A stretch of 64,000 bases of DNA from Alcaligenaceae bacterium SAGV5 (lineage in GTDB: Bacteria > Pseudomonadota > Gammaproteobacteria > Burkholderiales > Burkholderiaceae_B), in contig SPDP01000002.1 of NCBI GenBank assembly GCA_009360345.1, forward strand, positions 558,001 through 622,000, read 5' to 3'. Position 1 is the stretch's first letter. Every line of letters starts with the position of its first letter. The position numbers and the translations under genes were made by a program. Below, piece by piece: positions 1 through 8,395 of this stretch. The notes beneath the pieces are model-generated. The model did not search any database. It saw only the letters and a program-made list of their open reading frames with translations, and was not told the DNA's origin.

Positions 1-79
1 CCATGTTAACGCCGCCGCGCGGGCCGTGCCCGCGCTGGCTACAATGACGCAGCTCCGTATCCGCGCAAGAAGGTTCGCC

Positions 80-583
80 ATGAACGATTCCCAGCACAAG
101 CTTTCCATGACGATCCTGATGACGCCCGACATGGCGAATTTCTCGGGCAACGTCCATGGCGGCACCATTCTCAAGTATCTCGACCAGGTCGCCTATGCCT
201 GCGCCAGCCGCTACGCGGGACGCTACGTGGTCACGCTGTCGGTCGACCAAGTCGTGTTCCGCCAGCCCATCCACGTGGGCGAGCTGGTCACCTTCTACGC
301 GGCGGTCAACTACACCGGACGCACGTCCATGGAGATCGGCATCAAGGTAGTGACCGAGGACATCCGCAGCAAGATCGTGCGCCACGCCAACAGTTGCTAT
401 TTCACGATGGTCGCGGTGGGCGACGACGGCGTGCCGGTACCGGTGCCGCCGCTCGAACCGCAGGACGAGGAAGAGCGCCAGCGCTGCGAGGCAGCGCTGC
501 TGCGGCGCGAACTGCGGCAGGAAATGGAGCGGCGGCACCTGTTGATCAAGGAACGCACCACGCAGGCGGGCGGGGCGCAATAG
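80..583 (+). CDS. acyl-CoA thioesterase, hotdog fold (YciA-like)
   Basis: A 167-residue cytosolic protein predicted to hydrolyse acyl-CoA thioesters. The hotdog acyl-CoA thioesterase pattern is visible near the N-terminus: N20, G23, then H26-G27-G28 and D35, in the order N-x2-G-x2-HGG-x6-D that carries the catalytic residues in the YciA/BACH group. The last ~45 residues form a charged, probably helical tail (EEERQRCE, RRELRQEMERR) beyond the hotdog core. The ATG at 80 was chosen because AAGAAGG lies just upstream; an in-frame ATG at 26 exists but would add residues outside the fold. The natural acyl substrate cannot be told from sequence. Confidence 0.85.
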   Translation: MNDSQHKLSMTILMTPDMANFSGNVHGGTILKYLDQVAYACASRYAGRYVVTLSVDQVVFRQPIHVGELVTFYAAVNYTGRTSMEIGIKVVTEDIRSKIVRHANSCYFTMVAVGDDGVPVPVPPLEPQDEEERQRCEAALLRRELRQEMERRHLLIKERTTQAGGAQ

Positions 584-601
584 CTCATGCGTGGCGGCTA
601 T

Positions 602-630
602 TTGGACGGCCGGCCGGAATCTCCTACTAT
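602..630 (+). promoter_or_regulatory. sigma70-type promoter of the aldo/keto reductase gene
   Basis: TTGGAC at 602-607 and TACTAT at 625-630 are separated by exactly 17 bases and sit 33 bases before the ATG at 664. The match is by eye. Confidence 0.5.
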
Positions 631-663
631 TTTCGATTCCGTTTCCTTCCGTTCGAGGCAGCC

Positions 664-1614
664 ATGACCTATCGATCGCTCGGCACCACCGGCCTGCAGG
701 TATTCCCCATCACCTTCGGCGGCAACGTATTCGGCTGGACCCTGGACGAGACAGCGTCGTTCGGCATCCTGGACGCGCTGGCCGACCGGGGCATGAACTT
801 CATCGATACCGCCGATGCCTATTCGCGCTGGGTGCCGGGCAACCAGGGCGGGGAATCGGAAACCATCATCGGCAACTGGTTCAAGCGTACCGGCAGGCGC
901 GACCGCGTGATCCTGGCGACCAAGGTGGGCAAGGCCGCGCTGGGCAGCCAGGGCGGGCTGTCGGCCGCGTACATCGAGAAGGCGGTGGAAGGGTCGCTGC
1001 GCCGCCTGCAGACCGATTACATCGATCTCTACCAGGCCCACGACGACGATGCGGCGACGCCGCTGGAAGAAAGCCTGGCGGCCTTCGACCGGTTGGTGAA
1101 GGCCGGCAAGGTCCGCGCCATCGGCGCGTCCAACTATACGGCGGCCCGTTTCCAGGAAGCCCTGGACGTGAGCCGCGCCAACGGCCTTGCGGCCTATGCC
1201 ACGCTGCAGCCCGAGTACAACCTGATCGAGCGCCGGCAGTTCGAGACCGAACTGGCGCCGGTGGCGCTGCGCAATCAGGTGGCCGTCATCAACTACTACG
1301 CGCTGGCCAGCGGCTTCCTGAGCGGCAAGTACCGCACCGCCGCCGACCTCGAGGGCAAGGCCCGCGGCAGCCGGGCGGGCTCGTACCTGGACGAGCGCGG
1401 CCTGCGCATCCTGGAGGCCCTGGACCAGGTGTCCCAGCGGCACGGTTCCACGCCGGCGGCGGTGGCGCTGGCCTGGCTGCTGCACCAGCCGGCGGTGACG
1501 GCGCCCATCGCCAGCGCCACGTCGGCAGCCCAGCTCGATTCGCTGCAGGCCGCCGCCACGCTGGCGCTGGACCGGGAGTCGTTGGACCTGCTCTCGACGG
1601 CTAGCGCCTACTAG
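664..1614 (+). CDS. aldo/keto reductase
   Basis: A 316-residue NADPH-dependent aldo/keto reductase, a single TIM barrel covering the whole protein. The full AKR tetrad can be placed: D48 in NFIDTADAY, Y53, K87 in ILATKVG and H126 in LYQAHDDD. The start at 664 follows GAGGCAGCC and begins with the usual MTYRSLGTTGL strand; a longer frame upstream overlaps the thioesterase and is not supported. It has its own promoter and probably stands alone. Substrate unknown; family members reduce aldehydes, ketones or sugar derivatives. Confidence 0.9.
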   Translation: MTYRSLGTTGLQVFPITFGGNVFGWTLDETASFGILDALADRGMNFIDTADAYSRWVPGNQGGESETIIGNWFKRTGRRDRVILATKVGKAALGSQGGLSAAYIEKAVEGSLRRLQTDYIDLYQAHDDDAATPLEESLAAFDRLVKAGKVRAIGASNYTAARFQEALDVSRANGLAAYATLQPEYNLIERRQFETELAPVALRNQVAVINYYALASGFLSGKYRTAADLEGKARGSRAGSYLDERGLRILEALDQVSQRHGSTPAAVALAWLLHQPAVTAPIASATSAAQLDSLQAAATLALDRESLDLLSTASAY

Positions 1615-1728
1615 CGGCAAATCCCCCGGCTGGCGCCGCTGCGCCGGCCGGCGCGTTGCGCATTGTTTGCAGTGCGGTGGAAGGCTCACACGTAGACTTG
1701 CCCAGGGCTTGTCTCTGCGAGCACTTCC

Positions 1729-2283
1729 ATGACCGAACTCACCGGCGAGTCTTCCGAGCGCTGCGCAGCAGGGCCGCTGTGCGATCTGGGTCCCCTGATC
1801 GTGTCAGCCGTGGAGAGCTACGACCTTTCGCCGGACGGCAACGTCCGGTTCGTGGAAACCGATGTGCCGGACCATCCCTTGCTGGTGGCCGGCTCCGTCG
1901 AGCATGTTTCCGCGCTGATCGATTCCGCCATCGCCTGTGTCGCGAGCCGCCCCGGCGTCAACCGGCGCGTCGTGGTCGGCGCCCGCCTGGACCTGGACCG
2001 TGTGCAACTGCGGGTCGGGCATGGCAATGGCGGGGGCGGCCATGCCACCGTGCCGGTTTCCCTGAACGAACTCCAGCCCTGGGGGCCGACCCGGGTGCGC
2101 GCGCTGTTCGCGGCGGAGCGGGAGCGCATGCTGCGGCTGCTGGATGCCCTGGACGCGACGCTGGTGATAGGCGTGGACATCGCCCTGGACGCCGTCGTCC
2201 TGTCCATCGTCTTTCCCGCGATCGGGGGAGGGCCGCGGCGCCGGCCCTATACCGGGGCCATCAGGACAGACCGGGTGAACTAG
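1729..2283 (+). CDS. hypothetical protein with a degenerate kinase-like ATPase appearance
   Basis: A 184-residue protein I do not recognise by name. Its middle resembles a shrunken histidine-kinase ATP-binding domain: HVSALIDSAIACVAS sits where an N-box helix would, followed by RVQLRVGHGNGGGG where the G1 box (DxGxG) would be. The N-box asparagine and G1 aspartate are both absent, so ATP binding is doubtful. No membrane segment, signal peptide or phospho-accepting histidine region is visible. The 3' end overlaps the convergent PepSY gene by 23 bases. Codon use looks like that of its neighbours, so it is probably a real gene; the domain resemblance is my reading only. Confidence 0.55.
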   Translation: MTELTGESSERCAAGPLCDLGPLIVSAVESYDLSPDGNVRFVETDVPDHPLLVAGSVEHVSALIDSAIACVASRPGVNRRVVVGARLDLDRVQLRVGHGNGGGGHATVPVSLNELQPWGPTRVRALFAAERERMLRLLDALDATLVIGVDIALDAVVLSIVFPAIGGGPRRRPYTGAIRTDRVN

Positions 2284-3496
2284 CCGCGACGGGGCGCACG
2301 CGGGCCTGCGCCGCCCTGGCCGACGCCATGCGGCCCTTGCGCTTCTTCGCCCATATCACCACGCCCGTCACGCTCAGGATGGCCACCGACAGCCCTAGCA
2401 GCGACACGAAGATGCGGCCGGGAATACCCAGGATGCGGCCGGAATGCAGCGGGAACTGGGCCTGCATGAATATGTCGCCCGCGCTGCCGGTACCGGGGAT
2501 GTGCTGGCCCAGCAGCGCTCCGCTTTTCTCGTCGAAGTAGAGCCAGCTGTTGCCGAGGCCGCCGTCGCCGTGGTCGTTTCCGGGTTCGTGGAAACCCACG
2601 CCGTAGATGCCCTGCAGCGCGCCGTAGAACACGGCGCCGGCGGGCTCGGCGATGCCCAGGCGGCTTGCCTCGGCCTTGCCCAGCTCGACGATCTGCGTCC
2701 GGTGCAGCGTCGGCATGATGGGCTGGTCCAGCGGGCGCAGGGCACGCGTCTCGAACGGCGTGGGCGTCAGCGGCGAGATCTGGTTGACCACCGGGCGCAC
2801 CACTTCGTTGCCGAGGTTGAGCGAGATCGAGGTCACCGCCAGCAGGAGCAGCAGCGCCCACAGCCACACGCCGCCGGAGCGGTGCAGGTCGAAGTTGAGC
2901 GCGTAGCCGCCCTTGCCGACGCGGAACGCGAACGACTTGCGCCAGGCGCGCCACGAGGGGAAGGACAGGTAGAGCGCGATGAAGCAGTCCAGGAACCAGG
3001 CGATGCTGACCAGCCCCATGAACCACATGCCCAGTTCCACGCCCTTCACGTTGGGCAGGTGCATGGTGTAGTGCAGCTTGTACAGGAAGGGCAGCAGGTT
3101 CTCGCGGCTGAGCGAGATCGCGCCCCATTCGCGCCGGCCCTGGACCTGGCCGGTGACCGGATCGAGCGCGACCTGGTTGAAATCCAGGGGAAACGCCTTG
3201 CCGGTGGCGGGGTCGATGCGGCCGGTGACCGACACCAGCAGGGCGTGGCCGGGCTCCACTTCCAGCGGGTTGAACGTGACCATGAGGCGGGGGTCTTGGG
3301 CCTCCAGCCTGGCGATGAGCGTTTCGACCGGCAACGGTTCGCCCTGCGTGGCGGGCTCGAACAACTGCGGGTTCAGCCAGGCGTCGAGTTCATGGTCCCA
3401 CGAAATGAAGGCGCCCGTCAGGCCGGCGATGAACAGGAAGGCCGCGACGCCCAGGCCTGTCCAGCGGTGCAGGAGAACTCCGAATTTGCGCAACAT
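2261..3496 (-). CDS. PepSY-associated transmembrane protein (PiuB-like)
   Basis: A 411-residue inner-membrane protein of the PepSY_TM family, often found with siderophore or haem uptake. It opens with the typical LLHRWTGLGVAAFLFIAGLTG first helix. A long periplasmic stretch with PepSY character follows, then helices near GMWFMGLVSIAWFLDCFIAL, LWALLLLLAVTSISL and a C-terminal SVAILSVTGVVIWAKKRKGR. The sequence FNQVALDPVTGQVQGRREW is typical of the PepSY segment. No TonB receptor or Fur box was seen next to it, so an iron link rests on the family alone. It ends inside the 3' end of the convergent gene before it. Confidence 0.85.
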   Translation of the reverse strand: MLRKFGVLLHRWTGLGVAAFLFIAGLTGAFISWDHELDAWLNPQLFEPATQGEPLPVETLIARLEAQDPRLMVTFNPLEVEPGHALLVSVTGRIDPATGKAFPLDFNQVALDPVTGQVQGRREWGAISLSRENLLPFLYKLHYTMHLPNVKGVELGMWFMGLVSIAWFLDCFIALYLSFPSWRAWRKSFAFRVGKGGYALNFDLHRSGGVWLWALLLLLAVTSISLNLGNEVVRPVVNQISPLTPTPFETRALRPLDQPIMPTLHRTQIVELGKAEASRLGIAEPAGAVFYGALQGIYGVGFHEPGNDHGDGGLGNSWLYFDEKSGALLGQHIPGTGSAGDIFMQAQFPLHSGRILGIPGRIFVSLLGLSVAILSVTGVVIWAKKRKGRMASARAAQARVRPVAASSPGLS

Positions 3497-3601
3497 GGGG
3501 CTAGGGTCGCGCCTTTGACGGGTCGCGATTCCCGGAATGGTTGGAAATTCCGGGAATAATAACGCGAATCAGTTTTATTCAGTAATTAAAGATCCCGCTG
3601 A

Positions 3602-4804
3602 TCACGTCTCCAGGTTCAGGCAGGTCTCCACGCGCCAGCCATAGAGCCACTGCATCGCGTCGTAGTACTGCGCCTGCGTGCGGCCGACCCACAGCGCGTT
3701 GCGCACCAGGCGTTCCACGCCCTTGGCATGGTAGAGCGTGCCCATGGCGCGGGTGGACAGCACCACGCGCGCGGTGCGGGTGATGCGGGAATCTTCGTAC
3801 AGCCGGAACGCGGCTTCCAGGTCGCCTTGGGCATGCCGCACCGCCGCGCCCAGCGTGGCGGCATCCTCCAGCGCCATGCAGGCGCCTTGCGCCAGGTATT
3901 GGGTCATCGGATGCGCGGCGTCGCCCAGCACGGTGGCGCGGCCTTGGCCCCAGCGAGGCTGGGGATCGCGGTCGGCGGTGGCCCAGCGCTTCCAGGACGT
4001 GGGCCGGTGCAGCATCTGGTGCGGGCGTGGATGGATACCCTCGAAGTAGGACAGCACTTCCTCCTTGCTGCCTTCGCGCACGCCCCAGACCTCGGGTTCG
4101 CGGCTGTGGAAGGTGACCACCAGGTTGTACTGGTGCCCGTTGCGCAGCGGATAGTGAACGAGGTGGCAGTTGGGACCGGCCCACACCACCGGGGCATTGA
4201 TCTTGAGGTCGTCGGGCATGTCGGCTTCGTCCACCACGGCGCGGTAGACCACATGGCCGGTCACCCTGGCCTCGTCGCCGATCAGCGTATCGCGTATCAC
4301 CGACTTCACGCCGTCGGCGCCCACCACCGCGTCGGCCGTGTGGCGGCCGCCCTGGTCGTCCACCACCGTGGCCTTGCCGTCGCCCAGCTCCAGGGCCCGC
4401 ACGCGGGTGGATGTCTTGAAGCGGATCAGCGGATGGACCTGCACCGCTTCCAGGATCGACAGATGGATGTCGGCGCGATGGATGACGGCGTAGGGATTGC
4501 CGAAGCGCGCGCGGAACGCCTCGCCCACGTCGAAGCCGCCGACCTCGGTGGCATCGACCGCGTCCATCATGATCAGGCGCTCGGTGAAGACGGCGCGCCG
4601 CCGCGCGGCCTCGCCCACGCCCAGCGCGTCCAGCGCGGCGAAGGCGTTGGGGCCGAGCTGGATGCCGGCGCCGATCTCGCCGATGGTGGGGCTCTGCTCC
4701 AGCAGCTCGACCGCCACGCCTTCCCGGGCCAGCGCCAGCGCGGCCGCCAGGCCGCCGATGCCGCCGCCCACCACGATGGCGGTTGTTTGGGGTCCGGTGC
4801 TCAT
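3602..4804 (-). CDS. FAD-dependent aromatic monooxygenase (3-hydroxybenzoate 6-hydroxylase-like)
   Basis: A 400-residue class A flavoprotein hydroxylase. The Rossmann motif GGGIGGLAAALALAREG lies at about residues 13-29, the DG motif reads VVGADGVKSVIRD, and the second FAD motif reads VLGDAAHPMTQYLAQGACM. The overall pattern is closest to 3-hydroxybenzoate 6-hydroxylase or salicylate hydroxylase, which use NADH and O2 on an aromatic acid in the cytosol. The start at 4804 follows GAGGAGACATC; a longer frame upstream is antisense to the LysR gene. It is divergent from that LysR gene, a classic regulator-target layout. The ring substrate is uncertain. Confidence 0.85.
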   Translation of the reverse strand: MSTGPQTTAIVVGGGIGGLAAALALAREGVAVELLEQSPTIGEIGAGIQLGPNAFAALDALGVGEAARRRAVFTERLIMMDAVDATEVGGFDVGEAFRARFGNPYAVIHRADIHLSILEAVQVHPLIRFKTSTRVRALELGDGKATVVDDQGGRHTADAVVGADGVKSVIRDTLIGDEARVTGHVVYRAVVDEADMPDDLKINAPVVWAGPNCHLVHYPLRNGHQYNLVVTFHSREPEVWGVREGSKEEVLSYFEGIHPRPHQMLHRPTSWKRWATADRDPQPRWGQGRATVLGDAAHPMTQYLAQGACMALEDAATLGAAVRHAQGDLEAAFRLYEDSRITRTARVVLSTRAMGTLYHAKGVERLVRNALWVGRTQAQYYDAMQWLYGWRVETCLNLET

Positions 4805-4869
4805 GATGTCTCCTCGGGTGGAATCTGGCGCCATGTTAGTGAGCGGGCGCGCTTGACTCCATGGAGCGG

Positions 4870-4931
4870 TATCGATAGGCTGAATCGAGACAATCGATAT
4901 GGATAAAACCTGAAATTGGAAAATATCGATA
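4870..4931. promoter_or_regulatory. three ATCGAT boxes between monooxygenase and LysR genes
   Basis: TATCGAT at 4870-4876 and ATCGATA at 4893-4899 form an inverted pair 16 bases apart. A third copy, TATCGATA at 4924-4931, overlaps the first codons of the LysR gene. The stretch is AT-richer than its surroundings and lies in the divergent promoter, so it is a candidate LysR binding region that would also permit autorepression. Confidence 0.5.
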
Positions 4932-5863
4932 CGAAGCTGCTGCGCGTGTTCGACGAGATCCGCCGCACCGGCAGCGTCTCCGCCGCCGCCGAACGCATGG
5001 GCATGAGCCAGTCCACGATGAGTTTCTTCCTGGCCAAGCTGCGCGAGCTGTTCGACGATCCGCTGTTCGTGCGTACCACTTCGGGCATGGCGCCCACGGC
5101 CCGCGCGCTGGAGCTGGAAGGCCGGGTGGCCGCCGCGCTGGCCGCGATGCAGGCGCTGCTGGAACCCGCGGTCTTCGTGCCAGCGGCGTCCGACCGCGTC
5201 TTCCGGCTGTGCATGACCGACATCAGCCACATCGTGCTGCTGCCGCGCATCGTGAACCGCCTGCGCGACGCCGCGCCGGCGGTGCGCATCGAGATTTTCC
5301 GTATCGGACCCGACACGCCGGTACGCATGGAAAGCGGCGAGGCCGATCTGTCCATCGGTTTCATGCCGCTGCTGGATGCCGGCTTCTATCGCCAGCGGCT
5401 GTTCGAGCAGGAGTTCGTGTGCGTGGCCGGGCCGCGCCATCCGCGCATACGCCGCGCGTTCACGCGCGCCGATTTCGCCCGCGAGGGCCATGTCGACGTC
5501 TCGCCCTCGACCACCAGCCAGCTGATCGTGGAGCAGGCCATCCGGCGCGCCGGACTGGAGCGGCAAGTGGTGCTGCGGCTACCCAGCTACCTGGGCCTGG
5601 CGGCCATCATCGCGCAGACCGACTTCGTCGCCACGGTGCCGAGTCTCCTGGGCGGAATCGTCGCGCGCCAGGAAGGCCTGCGCGTGCATGCGCCGCCGAT
5701 TCCGATCGAGCGCTATGCGGTCAACCAGTATTGGCACGCGCGGTTCCACCGGGATCCCGGCCATGCCTGGCTGCGCCAGACCCTGGCCGAACTGTTCATG
5801 GATACCGGCGCAGGCGTCAGCCCGCCCCGCCGCCGGTCTTCTCGGCGTGCGGATTCACCATGA
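4916..5863 (+). CDS. LysR-family transcriptional regulator (NahR/NodD-like)
   Basis: A 315-residue LysR regulator. The N-terminal helix-turn-helix reads LLRVFDEIRRTGSVSAAAERMGMSQSTMSFFLAKLRE split over two helices; the phrasing RVFDEI plus a substrate domain beginning FRLCMTDISHIVLLPRI resembles the NahR/LinR/NodD group, which senses aromatic compounds. The start is TTG at 4916: the nearest upstream ATG (4899) runs into a stop after four codons. It is divergent from the aromatic monooxygenase gene and very likely controls it. Its 3' end overlaps the convergent ferredoxin gene by 47 bases. Confidence 0.88.
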   Translation: MENIDTKLLRVFDEIRRTGSVSAAAERMGMSQSTMSFFLAKLRELFDDPLFVRTTSGMAPTARALELEGRVAAALAAMQALLEPAVFVPAASDRVFRLCMTDISHIVLLPRIVNRLRDAAPAVRIEIFRIGPDTPVRMESGEADLSIGFMPLLDAGFYRQRLFEQEFVCVAGPRHPRIRRAFTRADFAREGHVDVSPSTTSQLIVEQAIRRAGLERQVVLRLPSYLGLAAIIAQTDFVATVPSLLGGIVARQEGLRVHAPPIPIERYAVNQYWHARFHRDPGHAWLRQTLAELFMDTGAGVSPPRRRSSRRADSP

Positions 5864-6137
5864 CGATGGCCGACGTGGCGACGGCCACGCAGGGAAGGAT
5901 GAAGCCTTCCTGCTTCTCCTGCGCGCTCAGGCCCGGCCAGTCGACCAGATAGCGGACGCTGCCGCTTTCCATGCGCGAGAAACAGGTCCGGCAGGTGCCG
6001 TTGCGGCAGATGGCGGGCAGCCGCACGCCGGCGCGCCGCGCGGCCAGGAACAGGCTTTCGTCTTCGCCGGCGGCGAAGGTCCATTGCTGGGGATCGAGCG
6101 TGACGGTGTGCCGAGGGCCGGAGGCAGGGGTATCCAC
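5817..6137 (-). CDS. plant-type [2Fe-2S] ferredoxin
   Basis: A 106-residue single-domain ferredoxin. The cluster ligands are C44, C49, C52 and C83, in the spacing C-x4-C-x2-C-x30-C of plant-type [2Fe-2S] ferredoxins. It would pass single electrons to an oxygenase or a P450. It lies 16 bases after the PLP enzyme gene on the same strand and may be co-transcribed, although no oxygenase partner sits in that direction. The flavin monooxygenase across the LysR gene is NAD(P)H-dependent by family and should not need it, so the physiological partner is unclear. Confidence 0.88.
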   Translation of the reverse strand: MDTPASGPRHTVTLDPQQWTFAAGEDESLFLAARRAGVRLPAICRNGTCRTCFSRMESGSVRYLVDWPGLSAQEKQEGFILPCVAVATSAIVMVNPHAEKTGGGAG

Positions 6138-6153
6138 CTGGTGTCGACCGGCC

Positions 6154-7386
6154 CTAGGCGGCGTCGCAGGCCTGGGCGAAGTCGCCCAGCAGATCCTCGG
6201 GGTCCTCGATGCCGACCGATACCCGTATCAACGAATCGGCGATGTCCATCTCGCGTCGCCGTTCCGGCCCCATTTCCCAATAGATGGTGTGCGCCACCGG
6301 AATGGCCAGCGTGCGGTTGTCGCCCAGATGGGTGGCGGAGATGACCACCCGCAACTGGTTCTGGAAATGCACGGGATCCAGGCCGTCTTGCAGCTCGAAG
6401 CTGAGCAGGGCGCCGCCCCGCTTGAACAGGGCGCGGGCGCGCTCGTGCTGCGGATGGTCCGGCAGGCTGGGGTGGTAGACGCGCTTGATCTTGGGGTGGG
6501 CGGACAGTTGCGCGGCCAGCGCGGCGGCCGTCGCGCAGGCGCGCTCCATGCGCAGGCTGAGCGTCTCGGCGCCGGCGGCGATGCGATGCGCGGCCTCGGC
6601 GCCCAGGGTGGCGCCCATGTCGCGCAGGCCTTTCTTCTTGATCTGCTGCAGGCCCTGCATGGCGGGCTTGGCGCCGCGGTACGACGGACTGATGTTGGGG
6701 TAGGCGGTCCAGTCGAACAGGCCGGTGTCCGTGACCGCGCCGCCCAGCGCGTTGCCGTGGCCACAGATGTACTTGGTGAGCGAGTTGATGCTCAGGTCGG
6801 CCTGGACCGTCTTGGGGCGGAACAGGTAGGGCGACGTCATGGTGTTGTCGACCACGTACAGCACGCCGCGGGCCTTGCACAGCGCGCCGATCTCGGCCAG
6901 CGCGGCCACCTGGGTGCGGGGGTTGGCGATGGTCTCGACGAACACCAGGCGGGTATTGGGGCGCAGCGCCCGCTCGACGTTGGCGGCGTCGGTCGCGTCG
7001 ACGAAGTCCACGGCCACGCCCAGGCCCTTGACCGTGGCGAACAGGCTGTTGGTATTGCCGAACAGGAAGCCGCTGGAGACCACGTGGTCTCCCTCGCGCA
7101 GCAGGGTGGTCAGCACCGCGGCGATGGCCGCCATGCCGGTCGAGAAGGCGACGGTGCCGACGCCGTCCTCCATCTCGGTGAGCTTGGTTTCCAGCGCGGC
7201 GGTGGTGGGGGTGCCCTGGCGGCCATACGAATACCCCGGGTTGCGGCCCTGGAACACGTCGACCAGGGTTTGCGCGTCGTCGTAGCCGAAGGCGGACGAG
7301 GTGTGCATGGGCTTGTGCAGGGCACCGTGTTCGACCGTGCCGCGGCGGTCGCTGTGGAGGATGCGGGTGGTGAAGCCTTCGGACAT
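6154..7386 (-). CDS. Cys/Met metabolism PLP-dependent enzyme (cystathionine gamma-synthase family)
   Basis: A 410-residue fold-type I PLP enzyme of the trans-sulfuration family. The cofactor lysine is K205 in SINSLTKYICGHG, D180 of YVVDNTM would hold the pyridine nitrogen, and YSYGRQGTPT at 52-61 supplies the phosphate and active-site tyrosine/arginine of the neighbouring subunit. Members are cystathionine gamma-synthase, O-acetylhomoserine sulfhydrylase, methionine gamma-lyase and cystathionine beta-lyase; sequence alone does not separate them. It lies 39 bases after the LysR gene on the same strand, and no methionine-biosynthesis gene is adjacent. Confidence 0.85.
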   Translation of the reverse strand: MSEGFTTRILHSDRRGTVEHGALHKPMHTSSAFGYDDAQTLVDVFQGRNPGYSYGRQGTPTTAALETKLTEMEDGVGTVAFSTGMAAIAAVLTTLLREGDHVVSSGFLFGNTNSLFATVKGLGVAVDFVDATDAANVERALRPNTRLVFVETIANPRTQVAALAEIGALCKARGVLYVVDNTMTSPYLFRPKTVQADLSINSLTKYICGHGNALGGAVTDTGLFDWTAYPNISPSYRGAKPAMQGLQQIKKKGLRDMGATLGAEAAHRIAAGAETLSLRMERACATAAALAAQLSAHPKIKRVYHPSLPDHPQHERARALFKRGGALLSFELQDGLDPVHFQNQLRVVISATHLGDNRTLAIPVAHTIYWEMGPERRREMDIADSLIRVSVGIEDPEDLLGDFAQACDAA

Positions 7387-7425
7387 GATCTGGACTGGGA
7401 CTATCTAGGGAGGGTAGATGGGATT

Positions 7426-8382
7426 CTAAACCCTGCCCGGACGCCGCCGATCCGTCGCCCGGGGGATCCTGGCGTCCAATTCCGCCAGCTTGTCCGCGAC
7501 CACCTGCTTGAGCACCCGGGTCAGGGGGGCGGCGGCGGCCGGCTTGGGCATGTGGCGGCGGTACATGGCCGAGAACTCCAGCGAGATCGTGGGCGTGAAC
7601 GGCCGGATGGCGACGCTGGGAAGGTGGGCGCCGATGATGGCGATGGGGTCGATGATGGCGATGCCGACGCCGCGGCTCACGTAGCCGATCACGGAAGACG
7701 AATGCATGGTCTCGACCCGGATATTGGGTTTGACCCCGGCCTCCAGCATGGCGCCATTGAGCTGCATGCGCTGGCGGCTGGCCTGGCCGAGCGCGACGAA
7801 GTCCTGTCCGTCCAGGTCGTTGACCGAGATCCGTTTCCTGTCCGCGAGCGGATGGCGGGCGGGCATGACGCAGACTGCCTGCGTCGCCGGGAAGGGGTCG
7901 TGCTCCAGCCCGTCCAGGTCGCCCGGCGGCCCGCCGAACACGATGTCCAGCTGCGCGTGGCGCAGCATGGAAACGAGGTTGATGGAGCTGTCGGGATGGA
8001 CCGACACGACGACGTCGGGATGCTGTTGGAGCAGCAGGCCGATCGCTTCGGGCAGGCAATGCGTGGCGAGATTCGGCATCGCGCCCACATGGAGATATCC
8101 GGCCGTCGACAGGCGGATCGCGCGCGCCGCCTCGCGGATCCGGTCGGCGCCCGAGAAGTGCCGCTCCACTTCCCGGTACAGGCGCAGCGCCGCCTCGGTC
8201 GGGATGATCTGGACGCCCTGCCGCTGGAACAGTCCCAGCTTCAGTTCGTATTCCAGGTCGCGGATCAGGCGCGAGACCGCCGGCTGTGAAATGGACATCA
8301 CGTGCCCGGCCGCCGTCATGCTGCCGGTCAGCATGACGGCGCGGAATGCCTCGAGCTGCCGGAAGTTCAGCGGACGTGCCAA
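7426..8382 (-). CDS. LysR-family transcriptional regulator
   Basis: A 318-residue LysR regulator with the N-terminal helix-turn-helix at about residues 6-65 (FRQLEAFRAVMLTGSMTAAG, SQPAVSRLIRDLE) followed by a substrate-binding domain. It starts 13 bases after the racemase-like gene ends on the same strand. It is probably the last gene of the unit running from the D-glutamate-cyclase-like gene through Bug and the racemase, and the likely regulator of that unit. The effector is unknown; the neighbours suggest an amino acid or dicarboxylate-like ligand. Confidence 0.9.
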   Translation of the reverse strand: MARPLNFRQLEAFRAVMLTGSMTAAGHVMSISQPAVSRLIRDLEYELKLGLFQRQGVQIIPTEAALRLYREVERHFSGADRIREAARAIRLSTAGYLHVGAMPNLATHCLPEAIGLLLQQHPDVVVSVHPDSSINLVSMLRHAQLDIVFGGPPGDLDGLEHDPFPATQAVCVMPARHPLADRKRISVNDLDGQDFVALGQASRQRMQLNGAMLEAGVKPNIRVETMHSSSVIGYVSRGVGIAIIDPIAIIGAHLPSVAIRPFTPTISLEFSAMYRRHMPKPAAAAPLTRVLKQVVADKLAELDARIPRATDRRRPGRV

Positions 8383-8395
8383 GGTGGCGATGCGA

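Noticed and set aside
5971..8289. A 772-codon plus-strand open frame
   Set aside because: It lies antisense to the PLP enzyme and LysR genes, has no recognisable domain and is rich in R, G, A, H and Q as expected for the reverse strand of GC-rich genes.
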